Below are positions 21,011 through 34,844 of a stretch of DNA of 64,000 nt, in pieces. The DNA comes from Sclerurus mexicanus. Taxonomy: Eukaryota; Chordata; Aves; Passeriformes; Furnariidae. The notes below the pieces were generated by a model, which worked only from the letters and a program-made list of their open reading frames with translations, was not told the DNA's origin and did no database searches. Within the stretch, counting starts at the first letter, position 1; every line of letters starts with the position of its first letter. The DNA is taken from the NCBI GenBank assembly GCA_013396755.1, contig VWZF01001696.1, positions 248,001-312,000 on the forward strand, read 5' to 3'. Both the position numbers and the translations under genes were made by a program.

Positions 21011-23946
21011 TTTTTGAAGTATATTGGAACAAAGCTATCTCATTAGTGGCTTTCTCTATAAAACAGATGTATTAAGGAAAAAATATCTGTAAAAAAACTT
21101 TATATCTGTAAAATTCAAATTTTATTGCACTGAATTTCTGAGGTAGAATAAAAACACCAGAAAGGCTAAATATAATATTTTACAAAGAACCAAAAAAATT
21201 TAATTTTTGCATACTCTGTACAAGACTAAAGGGACACAGTTCAATAAATATCTTAATAGCTAATGTTCTTTAAAACCCAAAATTTAAAATCAATCCTTGA
21301 GATTTTTGTTCAAAGTATTCCTACTTTCCTCAAATATAATCAGACATTAATACAACTGTATTTTCTCTACATAGTAATAGAGACAATTCTGGTCCTTCTT
21401 GGGTATCTCTGCTTATAATACGGCTTTACACACCAATGTAATGCTGCTTTTTCATTCTCTAACCCTTTCTATTCATTTGTGAAGAAAGTATACATTAAAA
21501 CAACCAAGAGTTCTTCTACTAATCATACAGCTTCAGCTGTGAACAAAAGTTACATCCATTCTTATGCATACTTTTTGTAACAGCAACATCACTCCCATTC
21601 TCCTTGTAAATGAACCAGTCATTGCTTGTATTAAACTAACATCCACAGGTGCCAATCAAAGCCTTTTTGTGCCATGCCCCTGTACAGAGCCATGGCAAAC
21701 TACTTCCCTGACCCTGAGTAACTCACTTGGGATCTCAGCTCATGTAGGCACTGCTGCAAAAGTCACGTGGCATATGGCAGTACAGCAGCACTGTTCACCT
21801 ACAAAACTAAGTTGAAACTAAGACAAAATGCATCCAAGTGATGTGAAAATTGAACACAAAGAGCATGGGAGGGTGGATGAGATGGGTAACACTGAGAAAA
21901 TGCTGTGCCTTTACTTTGGTGGGCTGCAAGCAGATGGTGCAGGACCTGGGGATGGATCAGTTGGTTTCTTGGTCCCAGGGTTTACCTAGGATTTCCATCA
22001 AAGGTCTGTGAGATACCATCACTCATCCTGGCAATGCTATTCCCCTGCAACACATGAAGTGCACATCAACACCAGTGCCCTGTCCTGTGGGCACAGACCA
22101 CAGAGTCTGGCAGCAGAGCTGACCCCTTTCTTCAGATGCAGGTGGGTCTGCCTGCTGCCAAGGCAGAAGGTTTTTACCCAGGTTGACACCAGCACAGGCT
22201 ACAGAAATTCCCATACCACTGCCCCCTGAGAGGTAGCTCCTGCTGTACCTATTCCCTGCAAAGCTGAGTCACTGGGTACAAAGTGCAAAGACAGGGTTCA
22301 GTTTGATGTGACATACCTGACGAGGCATTCAAAACAAGAATAGGGCATTGACAAGCTGTTGGAATAAATGGCAACCTAAAGAATATAACTGAGAACATGC
22401 TATGCAGGATCTCTGCCCACTCAGCCCAGATAGCGAAAATTGGCTTTCTCCTACTCCCATGTTGAATTCTTTGTCCCTAGTGTGAGGTTACCTCTGCATA
22501 TATCTAGGCTGAGCATTCCTCCAAGACTATGCAAGAGCTAGTTACGAAGCCATTCTTTCAGCTTCTACTCTTAAACCAATGCTTGAGGTTACCCAAATGA
22601 AGATTGTACACCATGGTCACAGGCTTCAGTGTTAGACAGTGGGAAGAGGGGCTGTGATTCAGTTGTCTGAGCTCAGGTGTCTGGTAATATCTGAGATGTC
22701 CAGGGGAATTTGACAAGATATATCATAGTCCATCACAACCTAACCGACACAACTCAGGAAACCTAAAAATTACTTGCCCCATTGCAGAGTACACGTTATG
22801 GCTAGTTAGCTGAGGCACTCTGCTCTCACTGAAATGGGAGTACACAGCAGTAGCAGGGCTGTAGACACCTACACTAAGGCATCATCCTTGCCTAGTTTTT
22901 ACTTTTAATGGTGGTGTAGTGATTTGGAGGTAGATTTTGGCAACTACAGCAGGGTTATTCACAGAAGAACCACATAGCAAACAGGTATCACTAAAAAAGC
23001 ACCCCAAACACCATCTTTCCTTACTTATTAGAAATGTTACAAAACATTCCTTCTTTTTATTTTATGACAGTACAATGACAGCACTTATGTCGTATCTCTG
23101 TATCGAAATGTTCCAAAGCCATAAAACCTCAAAAATTCAACTGAAGTTAGACAGTTGCTAAGCTAATGTTAGCATCATTGTGACCCAGGCTGACTATATT
23201 CCCCCATGCATCTATACCCGTCTATTTTCCTTCTGTTATGCCAAGATTATCCATCATTTGGGGCAGGGGAATACCTTTTATTTTTGTGCCTGTTCAGGAC
23301 TAAGGAATATGTGCTACAAGAATACAAATCATCAGTACCACAGTGCCTGTGATGATTTATTCTCCCCTGCTAGCTTGCCTCGTCTGCAGGAAACCTGAAA
23401 TCCTTGCATGCTTTTTATGAAGGGGCATGTATTTTTTTAGCACTTGCATCCCCAATAGCTGGTGAAAACAATTCAGGATAATCAATCTATGAAGATTTAA
23501 GGCTGAGCATCAAAATACTCAGCAGAAGCCATAACTGCTGGGTTTTTTCTTTATATTAAGAAAAGGTGGTGTGAGGTGCTCCTGCCAACCAAAACCAGTA
23601 AAGGTGTGACAGCTATGCAATTGAGCAAACTAGGGGAAGGTTTCATTCATGGCTTGAGCAGATATGCCAGGAAACAGGCTGAAGCCAGGAGAAGAAACTG
23701 GACTTCCATTGCAGAAGGTCTCTGCTGGTATTTGTAAAGTAATTACATCAGTAATTCTGCAAGAAGGAATCTCAGAAATCTGCTCCTGCTAAGGAAAGTT
23801 CAGTAGCTATGGTTACCCAGCAAACAGGGAGAGGAGGCAAAGCTGAACCACTGCTCTGGGCACTGTGCACCATTTTTAACACCAAAAGCCTAGTTTTAGC
23901 TTTCCAAACAGAACTATGAGAACAGCCACCCACGTTTCCCATTACA

Positions 23947-23975
23947 GTGTGTGTGTATATATATATATGTGTGGG
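23947..23975. repeat. TG/TA microsatellite
   Basis: The compound run is gtgtgtgtatatatatatat followed by gtgtggg. Confidence 0.88.
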
Positions 23976-26900
23976 TATGCATATAGATCTATAGTAGGAT
24001 GACAGGATGACTAAGAGAACAAAAAAGGAGTCAGCTTTTAGATCACAATACAACTTCACAATGAACTCATAGGCAACAATCTTGTACATTTGGTGAGTCA
24101 GCCCTGGGCAAACACCATGGGACCTTCCCCTAGGAAATTCTGCTGCCACAAAGAGGAAGTGGCTGTCTTTATTTGCTTCTGAGGATTTCTCAAGAAGTAC
24201 AGGCAGTTTCCTGTAAAGGAACTATGTCCACATTGCAGGCTTAGTGCAAGTGTTGTAGGAAAGGTTCAGTTAACCTGAAGGCCAGTGTGCATAAGTATTA
24301 CTGTATTTTGGCAGCAGCAACGTGGAACTTGGCATATACCATAACCTGCCCTGAAAGGAACTAAGTAAATATTTAAGCAGCTAATTCACATTGAATTTCA
24401 CATAAAATGGCTCCACTTAGACATCAAGCTCATTAATGAGTGATTTTGAAACAGGATGGGAACAGTTTAGTGGGTTGTAGCTCTGCTCAGATGGTGGATT
24501 CCCCAGGCACGGATTCAGACCTGGGTATGCCGGCATAGCTACGTTCACATCTTCAATGGACATACCTTAAAGCCTTACCTAGGTATCTGCTATGAGTCTT
24601 CTCCCAGCTGGCCATGAGCATAGCCAGTTCCACCTCCTTCCCACCCTGCTGTCCCACTGACAGTCCCCAGATGCTGAGTGCAGTGCCTGATACATCCTCA
24701 GATGAAGTATCCTGGATGCTCGAGTTCCTGGGCTATCTGGACAGTATGCCTGGCTGTGTCTTAATGCACACTTGCAGTCTAATCATGGTTTCTTTAGCAG
24801 ACCATGTAGGCACATACACTCTGAGGCTGCAGTTCAAATTAGCCAGTTAGGTTTCCTCTTCAGCCATGAGAAAGAAGTAGGCACCATCATCTCACTCAGC
24901 TCAGGCACCTCCTCAGCACAAAACCCTTTCAAGGTGTTTATATCACCAAGCTAGTTATCTAGACTTCTGTAGACTAGCTAAAATTTTGATCTCTAAAATT
25001 AAGTGAAATTAATCCCATCCCTTATCACATATAGTTTTCCAAAGGTGGAACAGGCTGCTACCAGTTCATCTCTGTGAATCTCTTCTCCAAAGGGACAACA
25101 GGACAGCTGTGGTTGTTTGGTAACAGGTAGAGCAGGGCCCTCTGCTTTGATACCAACTTCTAGATGGAACAGTGCCTAATAGTGCTGAGACCCTCTGGAG
25201 TCCGGTCAGACTTGCAGATATGACATGAGACTTCTGTGAGACCAGAGTCTTTTTGGAGTAGTAGCTTGGAACCAGGAGGACAGCATGAGGGCATCTTGAC
25301 TTGCACTGGACACCTAATCATGTCTACCTGTGTGCTGGCTGTGTGAACTACCTCTAAAGTCAAGGCAGACATAGTCAAAAGACCCTGGAGATTGATTCAG
25401 CTTAATCCACAGACACCATTGTAACCGGAACACCCACACAGGCTGGTAGTTAGGACACAGGATTTAACAATCTTCTGGAGCAGCCACCGGAGGCCAGTCA
25501 GGATGTGTAGTAGATAACTGTGCTTGGGGATCTGAACTGAGCCCAGAGATACTTGTTGCTTCTGTGGGCTATTACAGGAAACTCACAGTAATTTACAAGA
25601 GATTAAACCAGACTCTTTATCAACTTTCACCCACCCAATTTCCAAGAAGTAGTAAAACTTAATCTTCTATTTTTTTTCATTGATGAAGTCTTTCTAGACA
25701 TTAGAGGTGGTCTTCAGTGTAGTTATGTCTACACAGAGCTGACCAGTGGGACACTGGAGTCATGACATACCAGTGTCCTTTTAGACCAGAAGCAAGAAGC
25801 CAGATGGACCAGGCACAGCAGTTGCCTATGCTGGACAAGCAAGCCACATTTATGTCATAGGCAAGACGAACATAGTTTTAAAACTTATTTTAAAGACATG
25901 ACGCTTAAAGTGTTTTCAGTTGAAAATTTAGATAAAACAATGTACACTTAGTTTTAGGGCAGGGGGTTTTCACAGAGGACTTCAGTCTTTAGCTTATTTC
26001 AGCATGATCACAGGCTGAACTTAGTTGTAATACAAACAAAATTATGAGAATTCAAGCCCTGTGTCTTTGCAATATTGAAAAGAATAAGGCTTCCTATATC
26101 CACACCAGTATACAAACCTCCTGCACTCATACAGAAAGGAATTTTTTTCTATGCTATATGTAGTTTTAAATCAAACTGAAGATCTGAGAGAATTCAGAGT
26201 AAAAAACACTACAGACAGGTAAGGAGTTTCATCTTACCCAACAGAGCCCAAGAAAAATGAATCACAGAAACACTCTCATCTTGAGAAATTTATGCATTCT
26301 AAAATTCCCCAAGGAAACAATCACATCTGATAAAAATCTTTAGACCAAAATTAAAATGTAACAATAAAGCTGACAGAACTGCCTGAAATACATATTTTAG
26401 CAGAGAGTTATTAGAAAATCAGCATAAAGCGCCTCTTAATCATACTCATCATCCATCTATTGTCAGTAAATCCAAGCAACCCTAGTTTTATATATCTCTG
26501 TAGACTTTATTTTATTGCTTACTTGCTTAGTAAATTTAAACTAGTTATATTGGCAATGTGTCAAGAGTGTCACCTGGAAAAGGTAAATTTCCATCACTGA
26601 TTATGAGCCTGCTTTAAAATACACAGTGCTTGGAACCAAAGGCATGAGTTTGCAAAGCTAAATTATTGGTCAGACTGTTAAAAAGATCCATCTACAGAAT
26701 ACATTTTGCTTATGTTGCAGTCAGCTCAGTAAGTCTGTCTTCAAGTGCACTTAGAAGTTCTAAGCAGTGGTAGTCAAGATCTTAGTGAAGAAGCAGTGAT
26801 AAACCTCCAATCCTCACCACTACCACTTTCAATAAAATATCTACAAATCTAAGCTGAAGAGAAAATCTATATATACTACCAGGTAATGACTTAGCAATAT

Positions 26901-27054
26901 TCTATGTAAAAACTACAGTGAAGAAATCAAATAGGCAGCGATGTGTTATTGAGCTAAGAGGTAAGTTCTGTCAAATTCTAGTAATTATATTTTTGTTAAC
27001 TTGTGACTTTTTCAGGAGAGAATGTCCACTGAAAAGCTCACTGCAGGATACTGT

Positions 27055-27990
27055 TTCATAGAATTGTAGAATATCCTGAGTTGGAAGGGACCCACAAGGA
27101 TCATTGAAGTCCAGCTCCTGGACCTGCACAGGACACGCCAAGAGTCACACCATGTGCCTGAGAGCATTTTCCAAGTTCTTCTTGAACTCTGTCGGGCTTG
27201 GTGCTGCGACCACTTCCCTGGGGAGCCTGTTCCAGTGCCCAACCACCCTCTGGGGGAAGAACCTTTTCCTAATATCCAACCTAAACCTCCCCTGAGGCAG
27301 CTTCATGCCCTTCTCCTGAGTCCTATCGCTGGTCACCACAGAGAAGAGATCAGTCCCTGCCCCTCTACTTCCCCTCACAAGGAAGTTGTAACTGCAATGA
27401 GGTCTCCCATCAGTCTCCTCTTCTCCAGGCTGAAGACATCAAGTGCCCTCAGCCATACCTCATACGGCTTCCCCTCAAGGCTCTTCAGCATCTTTGTTGC
27501 CCTCCTTTGGATACTCTCTAATGACTTAATATCTTTCTTCTATTGTGGCACCCAAAACTGCACACAACATTCAAGGTGAGGCCACTCCAGTGCAGAGCAG
27601 AGCGGGACAATCCCCTCCATCGACCAGCTGGCGATGCTTTGCCTGATGCCCCCCAGGACACAGTTGGCCCTCCTGGCTGCCAGGGCACTGCTGACTCATT
27701 CAACTTGCCATCGACCAGGACCCCCAGGTCCCTTTCCATGGCACTGCTTTCCGTCATCTCATTCCCCAGCCTGTACAAACATCGAAGGTTGCCCCATCCC
27801 AGGTGCAAAATCCGGCACTTCTCTTTGTTGAACTTTGTGTGGTTGGTGATTGCCCAGTCCTCTCATTTGTCCAAGGGCCTCTGCAGGGCCTTTCTGCCTT
27901 CAAGGGAGTCAACAGCTCCTCCCAATTTTGTATAGTCTGCAAACTTACCTAGCATCCCTTCAACTTCTGCATTCATTTGGTATACAAATT
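27055..27990 (-). mobile_element. CR1 LINE, longest copy in the window (about 0.94 kb), minus orientation
   Basis: Read on the minus strand this is the 3' third of CR1 ORF2 and its tail. The 3' end lies at the left (catagaattgtagaatatcc followed by tgagttggaagggacccaca). Minus-strand frames at 27145-27378 and 27518-27808 contain CR1 ORF2 pieces such as GRFRLDIRKRFFPQRVVGHW and MHLGWGNLRCLYRLGNEM. Small indels split the frame. The right end (about 27990) is the usual 5' truncation. Same subfamily type as the copies at 28.9 and 34.8 kb. Confidence 0.92.
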
Positions 27991-28880
27991 GTAAGTAAGA
28001 GGCTTGACAAATATATTTAGTATATTAAACTTTTCAGTTACTAGCAATTCAAACAAATGCTTTAGAAGTTAAGAATCTCTGAATCCCATAATCCCCTGGA
28101 TCTTGCAGTTCCCTCTGAAATAGATGGATAAGCCTGGACTTCTTCCCAGCCTGACTTGCTACAGAATGAATAGCATTAACATTGCCAGAGCAGGATGTGA
28201 GGAAACATGCAACAACTTCCATCAGGCATTATGAAATCCAATGTCAGATGTCACAAAAGTTTCCAAGCTATTTCACAGTGTTTTAACAAGTAAAAGAAAA
28301 ATTAATTCAGTGTTTAAAAATTAAACACTCAAGTTGTCATTTTAATTACTATTAAAATAGGATGGAGAATTTATGTAAAGTCTGACAATAGGCTTTTATA
28401 CGCCAGTAACACACAGTAAATTACTTTGAAAAGACAGTTATTATTTCAAATGTTCAAAAACTTCTGACAAGGGACTAATTAATAATATTGTATTACTGGT
28501 CTTAGCAAAATGGACACTATAGTCTTCTAAAGCCTAATTGCAAAATTATTGTGGAATCTCAGATGCGTTATGTTGTCTACTTTCAACTACATTTAACATT
28601 GCTTTGTTATTTAAAAATATTATTTGAAAGTAGGATAACAAGAACTAAATTTACTTGGCCTAAAGGGAGAAGAATTAAAGAAAAGTGCTAGATAACTGTA
28701 TAAATATTCACAGAAAAAAATATTGAAAGGAAGAGAAATATTTCCACTGGGATTAGCTGCATTAGTGTCAAGGGCTGAAACCGAAAAATAGTATTAGTTT
28801 AAGCTCTGTGTTAGAAAAAAGTATTTTTGAAGACACCAAGGTTCGTTGAACAGAGAAGAAACTGTGACTGCTTTTCAAGT
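27991..28880. other. Spacer between two oppositely oriented CR1 copies
   Basis: AT-rich sequence without an identifiable gene or repeat. Confidence 0.6.
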
Positions 28881-29340
28881 GAATCAAAGGAGGGCAACAA
28901 AAATGGTGAAGGGCCTTGAGGGGAAGCCGTATGAGGAGTGGCTGAGGGCACTTGTTGTTTTCAGCCTGGAGAAGAGGAGACTGAGGGGAGACCTCATTGC
29001 AGTTACAGCTTCCTTGTGAGGAGAAGAGGAGGGGCAGGCACTGATCTCTTCTCTGTGGTGACCAGTGGCAGGACCCAAGGGAATGGCCTGAAGTTGTGTC
29101 AGGGGAGGTCTAGGTTGAATATAACAAAGAGGTTCTTCCCCCAGAGGGTGGTTGGGCACTGGAACAGGCTCCCCAGGGAAGTGGTCACAGCACCAAGCCT
29201 GACAGAGTTCAAGAAGAATTTGGAAAATGCTCTCAGGCACATGGTATGACTTTTGGAGATGGTCCTGTGCAGGGCTAAGGCTTGGACTTCGATGATCTCT
29301 GTGGGTCCCTTCCAACTCAGCATATTCTGTGATTCTGTGT
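28881..29340 (+). mobile_element. CR1 LINE 3' end, plus orientation
   Basis: It begins caaaggagggcaacaaaaat, contains gtatgaggagtggctgaggg and a 103-codon frame (28938-29249) that includes GNGLKLCQGRSRLNITKRFF and PQRVVGHWNRLPREVV, and ends with gtgggtcccttccaactcag and attctgtgattctgtg. It is a 5'-truncated copy of the same subfamily type as 27055-27990, in opposite orientation. Confidence 0.93.
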
Positions 29341-30079
29341 AACTGATTTCCTTCCTTTCCTCCCTCCTAGACGTATTTGGGGTTTCTCAATGAAGGCTTT
29401 CTCAAAGAGAAACCACTTAGTGCCTGTTACTTTTTCATGAGCCAAAAATTATTTGAATTGTTGAAAGATCATAAGATTAAAAATTCTCATGAGCTTCTCT
29501 CCTCCATTTTCACCCACCTCATGGATCCCATTAACCAATGGAGAGAGGACATCCTGGCTTCTAGACAACTTGCAGGAAGGTATGCAGTCAGATGAGGAAG
29601 GTAATGGAAACCCTTGTGGTACCCACCAACACCCTTGGCCGATGCAGGACTCTGAACCTGCATGAGAGAAGGCACATGGTATCCTGCACATCAGAGCCAT
29701 TAAGGTACTATTGTAGAGGAGGTTTAGAGAAAACAAATAAACACTGGCCATGACTATCAACTCAGTTGCTAGGTGGTGGGGAGGTATCCAAGATGCATGA
29801 TATCCTAAAATATTATGCTTTAGCTTATACAGAAACATCCACAGCTAGTCCTCAGGGCATTTGTTTTCATTTTCTGAGAGGAACAGCACTGTGCCTTCAT
29901 ATATGCACAAATTAATAATTGGGTCATTTTCTCATAAACACAACACAGTAAAATTTGTTGTATTCATCCATTTGTTTTGACTGAATACCATATTAATAGA
30001 AGGTCCACAAAGAAAACAGAAAATACTGTATACCTAATGGCTTGATTTTTTCTCTGTTTTCTGAGAGTCTCCTGATTTC

Positions 30080-30112
30080 GAGAGGAGAGGAGAGGAGAGG
30101 AGAGGAGAAGGA
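30080..30112. repeat. (AGAGG)n microsatellite
   Basis: About five to six copies of the pentamer agagg (gaggagaggagaggagagg), grading into aaggaaaggg. It is purine-only on the + strand. Confidence 0.9.
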
Positions 30113-33100
30113 AAGGGAAACTGCAACTTCATGAAAACATTTCTTCTACCTTGCATCCTTTGGCTCTGTTTTGTTACAATTGCTGTTAGCTCTTAGGTAG
30201 ACAGTGTCTTCCCTTAAATCTGGCTTCAGCTGTGATCAGATGCCCTTGCAACAGACCCTGCCACTGCTGTTGGAAGTGGGAGGGTTTCCCCGCTCCACCT
30301 TTTTTTTTTTGTTTTTATGGTGACACCCCACAGCCTGGCTGAAGTTTATCACCTTGCAGCACATTCTGAGCACACCTTATCCTTGGATTCCCTTTGCTGC
30401 CTTGCACAGGTATCCAGATCTATCATAAATACTATCGAAGGTTGCTGAAAAGAAGTGGGTGCCTTATAAAATCTGCTGTGCTGGCTGAGGGGCTGGCAGC
30501 AGTAACCTTCAGCAGCAGACTGGTCGCAACCAACAAGTAGGCATAGGTGGATCTCAGCATCTCAGCAATTTCCACACTGATTTGGATCACCAGAGTCCCC
30601 ATGTCCAAACAGAGATTTGTATTATGAGAAATCAGACTTGGAGACTCATGCAATTAATTAGTCAGACTCCTGTACAAAGACAGAGATCAAATCCTGCAGA
30701 TTTGATTGTCTGCAGATTTTATGCTCTCTGCCTCCTGCTTTCTTAACTATTCCAAGCATGATGTTTTCCTTGTGTTTTTTTCGTTTGTTTCTTCAGGAAT
30801 TTGTGCTTACCAGTAAGCAGATTTGAAGATTGGCAGCAAGTTGTTGCCTGTTCACAAGAGAGAAAAGCAGGGCTCATTCAATAAAAAATGAAATTAAAAC
30901 CCAATTCTGCTCCTCCATCAAAGTTATTAAATATTTGTTCTGAATTCTGACTTCTGACAAAAGAGGAATAAAAACATCTTTTTTAATGAACACAATCAAA
31001 GCACAGTTAAATGGTGGCTGAGATAGAGCAATAAACGTATATTAAAGCAGTAAATCAATTTTTATTCAAAATTCACCCCAGCTCTCTTTGCTGCCCTTTA
31101 GAACCACTAGACTGAACTGCACACTGAATTCAGTGTGTGTTTTATGTATTCTCTGAAGACTTTGGAAGCCAAACATCTAAACATCAAATCACCAAGCTTC
31201 CTTTATAGTGAATATGCTTTTGGGGAGCGTGCTTGAAAGCTTTTTAGAATTACATGAAATTCACTACTTTCCATAAACTTTGGGTCAGGCCAAGACTACC
31301 TTGGCCAAGACGTGACACCCAAATGACTTGGTTCCCAACAGAATCTTTCAGTAATTACCAGCAACAAGGATTTACATCTAAACCAACACAGACTTCTGTG
31401 GCATGTGACATGATTGCTCCCACAGGGAGATGCTACTTCCAAGTTGCGTTATCAAGAAATATTCCCTGCCTTTGGCATAATTGTTCAGTAATATGCATTT
31501 TGTGTATGGAATAAAACAGAAATGCTGATGGGCCAGCTTTTATGGCTGCTGACACAAACTTTCTGAGCATAGCTGTGTAAGATCTGCTGACACGAACCTT
31601 CTCCTTGAGAACAGCTGCGATTGCCTGCTGCTTTGGGGAGGGTGTGGGGCGTTCTTTTCTCCTTTTCTCTGCCTCCTGTGGCAAACTCCAAAATGCTAGC
31701 TGAGCTGATAGGGCTAAAGTATCTACCAATACCTGGTTATGATATAGATGCAAACATATAAAAGACACAGTCAGTTTCCCTCTGGCCTTCATCCTCTATT
31801 TATCTTTCACATGATTTAATAATCCCTCGCTCAGCAGTATTTGAATAAGATGGACAGTTATCAAAAGTGCTCCAGTTAAAGCTGAATACAGTATTAAGCC
31901 TTCTAAACTGATAAGCACTTGGGATATGCAAAATTCCCATAGAGAGTCAGATGAAAGGCACCAGTTACTTGAAGGTTAGTGAGTGTACTCACAGAGGCCA
32001 AGCGCAGCTAGAGAGGGTAAGGCAGCAGCTTCTCAGGCTCTGCATTTCAGGACACAGCTAGTATTTAAATGTTTTAAAAGACACACAGGGAGCTCCCTGG
32101 TTCAGCACAGATAATTAAGAGCTTGTGTGTCCCCTTCATCAACAACCAAGTGCTTAAGGATATGCTTAAAAGTGTTCTGCTGACTTAGGGTCTCAGCAAC
32201 TCAGTCTATGGGGATCTGAATGCCAACAACTCCCTCTTGAATGTAAAATTGCATTTGGGTGCTGGAGGAGCTGATGTGTGTTGCAAAGTCTTTCCTAACA
32301 GTTGCCACCACAGAAGCCTCATTGCTTAATTTAGATATCCTGCAGCAATTACTGCCAAGTCATGCCTTGGTTTATACAGCAAACATTTTGAAATTCCAGA
32401 TTTTCTTGAGTTGTGCATGCTCATTTTATTTGGCTTACAATTGCCTAAACATAGCACAAGGCTAACGTTCTGATTTCTGACAACCCCCCTTTACTTAGAA
32501 GTGTCTCAAGCTCACAGCTCAAACTGAGCTGGTCACTCTCTCAATAAGTCCATATTCAGGTGTGAAGGCCTAAAGTGCAGGCAGCACTCACCAGAACTGT
32601 TTGATTGTTTATCCGGAGCAGAACCTTGGAGCTCCTGAAAGAGGAATTAAAACAAAATCCCCAAACAAACAAAACCCCACAATCTTGCCATCATAGATTA
32701 CAATTAAAACATAAATAAATCAGTACTTGTGCAGTAAGACCAGGGTGCTAAGTCTGGGTCATGTGTGCTTTCCCACTGCCTGCCACAGAAGCTGTGTGCC
32801 AGCAGACACAAGGCACACACTCTGAATGGCACTTCTGCATTTCCCTCCCCCATTCATGTGATGATGATGATCAGACCTTGACTAGCATAGTATCTGGCCA
32901 GTGAAGCCCTCTGTACTGCAGGAAGGAATCAACATGACCACACTGCTCAACTCAGTCAGATACAGAGAGAAAGCCTGGGCAGATGGATGAAATACTGACT
33001 GCAGCGACAGACACGCCAGCACACTGTGCTTTCTTGTAGCACAAATTTAACAAGCCTTGCCTATTCCTGATCTTCTCTTGTAAGAATTGTAAAAGTGAAG

Positions 33101-34235
33101 TCATCCACAGCTCCTCAGCATTGTCTTTATTGCCCAAAGAAAAAAGAAAATGGGAAATAAACTGTCCTTGAAAGCTCCAGGGTTTAGAGTTGTCCACCAC
33201 CTCTCTTCAAATAAAACATTTCTCTTTCCTTCATCAAAGAAATTATGTGGAGTCTCATACCACCCTTATAAGCCATCTCGGTTGGTATAATGTCATCACC
33301 CTGTCCTTTGCTGTCTTTCCTCAAAGATTTCTTCCAGAATATTGTGGGATTGAGAAGGTAATACTCGTGAGGTGATGAAAATAAATTGAAAAGAGCAAGC
33401 AAGCTGTAAGGTGTCAACATCACTGGCCTTTGTCAGCGGTGCAGCTTGTAGCTGGAGCTTCATCTGAAGAGTTTTGTACTTCCACTAGGTTTGGAGGTCT
33501 TACCTCTCCCTACCTCTAAAAATACGGACATGACAGGCAAAAAAAAATTAGTTTCTGAAACCTACAGATCAAATAGCAGCAAGGCTGAGGTACACGGATG
33601 CTGACACATTAAGGAGAATTTTACAAAGGCAAGTCCTGTCCTGACTGCAAGCTGTTGTAAACATCTCTGCATCAAAACACACCAAAAATAGGCCAAATCT
33701 GCTATAATTCATGGACTAGCTAGCTGCAAAAAAATATTTCAGACTTCCCTAACTATCTATTGCGTAAATCCTATATGGGCAAGGAGACGAAGCAGAGAAC
33801 AGCATTCACCTTGAAGCAAAGCAGGGAATCACTTTTCCTATCGTGAAAGAGAAAACAGGAGTTATTAAGCTAGGCTATGTCCCCACTCATTAACACCTGA
33901 CTTTTATTACTAGATCGTTACTTCCAATTATTCCCAGTTTCATCTCAAGGCAGTGTAAGGCAGTTATCTCATGTATTTGAGCTGGAGAATGTCCCTTGGC
34001 AGAGCAAGGTTGCGTGGTAGCTGGATGATGGCAGGCAAGGCCAGCTGGCCCTGTGGTCTTGTCCTGATGTCTGTCCAGACAACACATCCCACAGACAACC
34101 GAGGAAATAATTTTATTTCTATTAATTTCTTGGGCAGGGATTTTAGACTGCTTTTCAGCTTGGCAGAGAAGAGAGTGCTGAAAGAAAATAGCAAATTTGC
34201 ATCATACCAAACCAGCAGCAGTGCTGAAGACTGGT

Positions 34236-34253
34236 TTATTATTATTATTTTTT
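34236..34253. repeat. Short (ATT)n repeat
   Basis: The run is ttattattattatttttt. Confidence 0.8.
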
Positions 34254-34844
34254 AACATGCCAGAGGCAGCAGGGGCAGCCCCTACCTCTGTCAGTCCCGC
34301 AACCTCCAGTGACAAAAAAAATCCACATACATAAATCCATGTTATTAAACTTATTTGCTGCTCCATTCTCACAGCCCTGCCTCTGGTCCCCTCGCACCAG
34401 ACACCCTGGGCACTAGCAGGGGCATGGCCAGCTCACTTTCTGTACCACAACGCTGTATATGAACTTTATAGACACGCAGAGCTCCCTCCAAAATGCTGCT
34501 CCAGAGGAGGACAACACTTAAAGGCACAATATTGGAAGAGTATAGCCCTGTCTACTGAATGTTGATACCCACAGGACTGTCAGCATCAGCAAGGATTAAG
34601 TTGTACCTTTTAGTCCTTTGAAAAATGCTTCTCTGTGCATGATCAGCTCCTCTTTGATTCTTTTTCCTCAGACTCCCTCATATGAAAATTGTATCCCAAA
34701 TCTAAGTTGATGTTTTTGTATTTAAAGAAATGAGAAATTAAGTGGATTTAATTTGAAAAATATACTTTCAAGAGGGCTGAATGTCAAGGTCTTCAGAGTG
34801 TACAATAACTGTGTTTTATTTCAAGACTCGCTTTAATTTTTGAA

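Larger units (their letters stand above)
20753..27054. other. Intergenic stretch, no gene recognised
   Basis: No coding gene is seen. There is an A/C-rich tract at 20941-21010 and a TG/TA microsatellite at 23947-23975. The segments 22,600-22,900 and 24,450-25,650 have the flavour of decayed repeat sequence but match no element I can name. Open frames up to 125 codons are isolated and resemble no family. Confidence 0.5.
29341..34844. other. Intergenic stretch, no gene recognised
   Basis: No coding gene is seen. It holds an AGAGG microsatellite at 30080-30112, a poly-T run near 30301-30311, an A/C tract near 32650-32690 and a short ATT repeat near 34236-34253. Confidence 0.55.

Noticed and set aside
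27154..27579. A 141-codon plus-strand frame
   Set aside because: It is the antisense shadow of the minus-strand CR1 ORF2 remnant.
28884..29315. A 143-codon minus-strand frame
   Set aside because: It is the antisense shadow of the plus-strand CR1 copy.
33655..33680. A miR-30-like sequence (tgtaaacatc)
   Set aside because: Only the first ten bases match, no hairpin partner is visible, and in human the miR-30a/30c-2 genes lie on the other side of OGFRL1.
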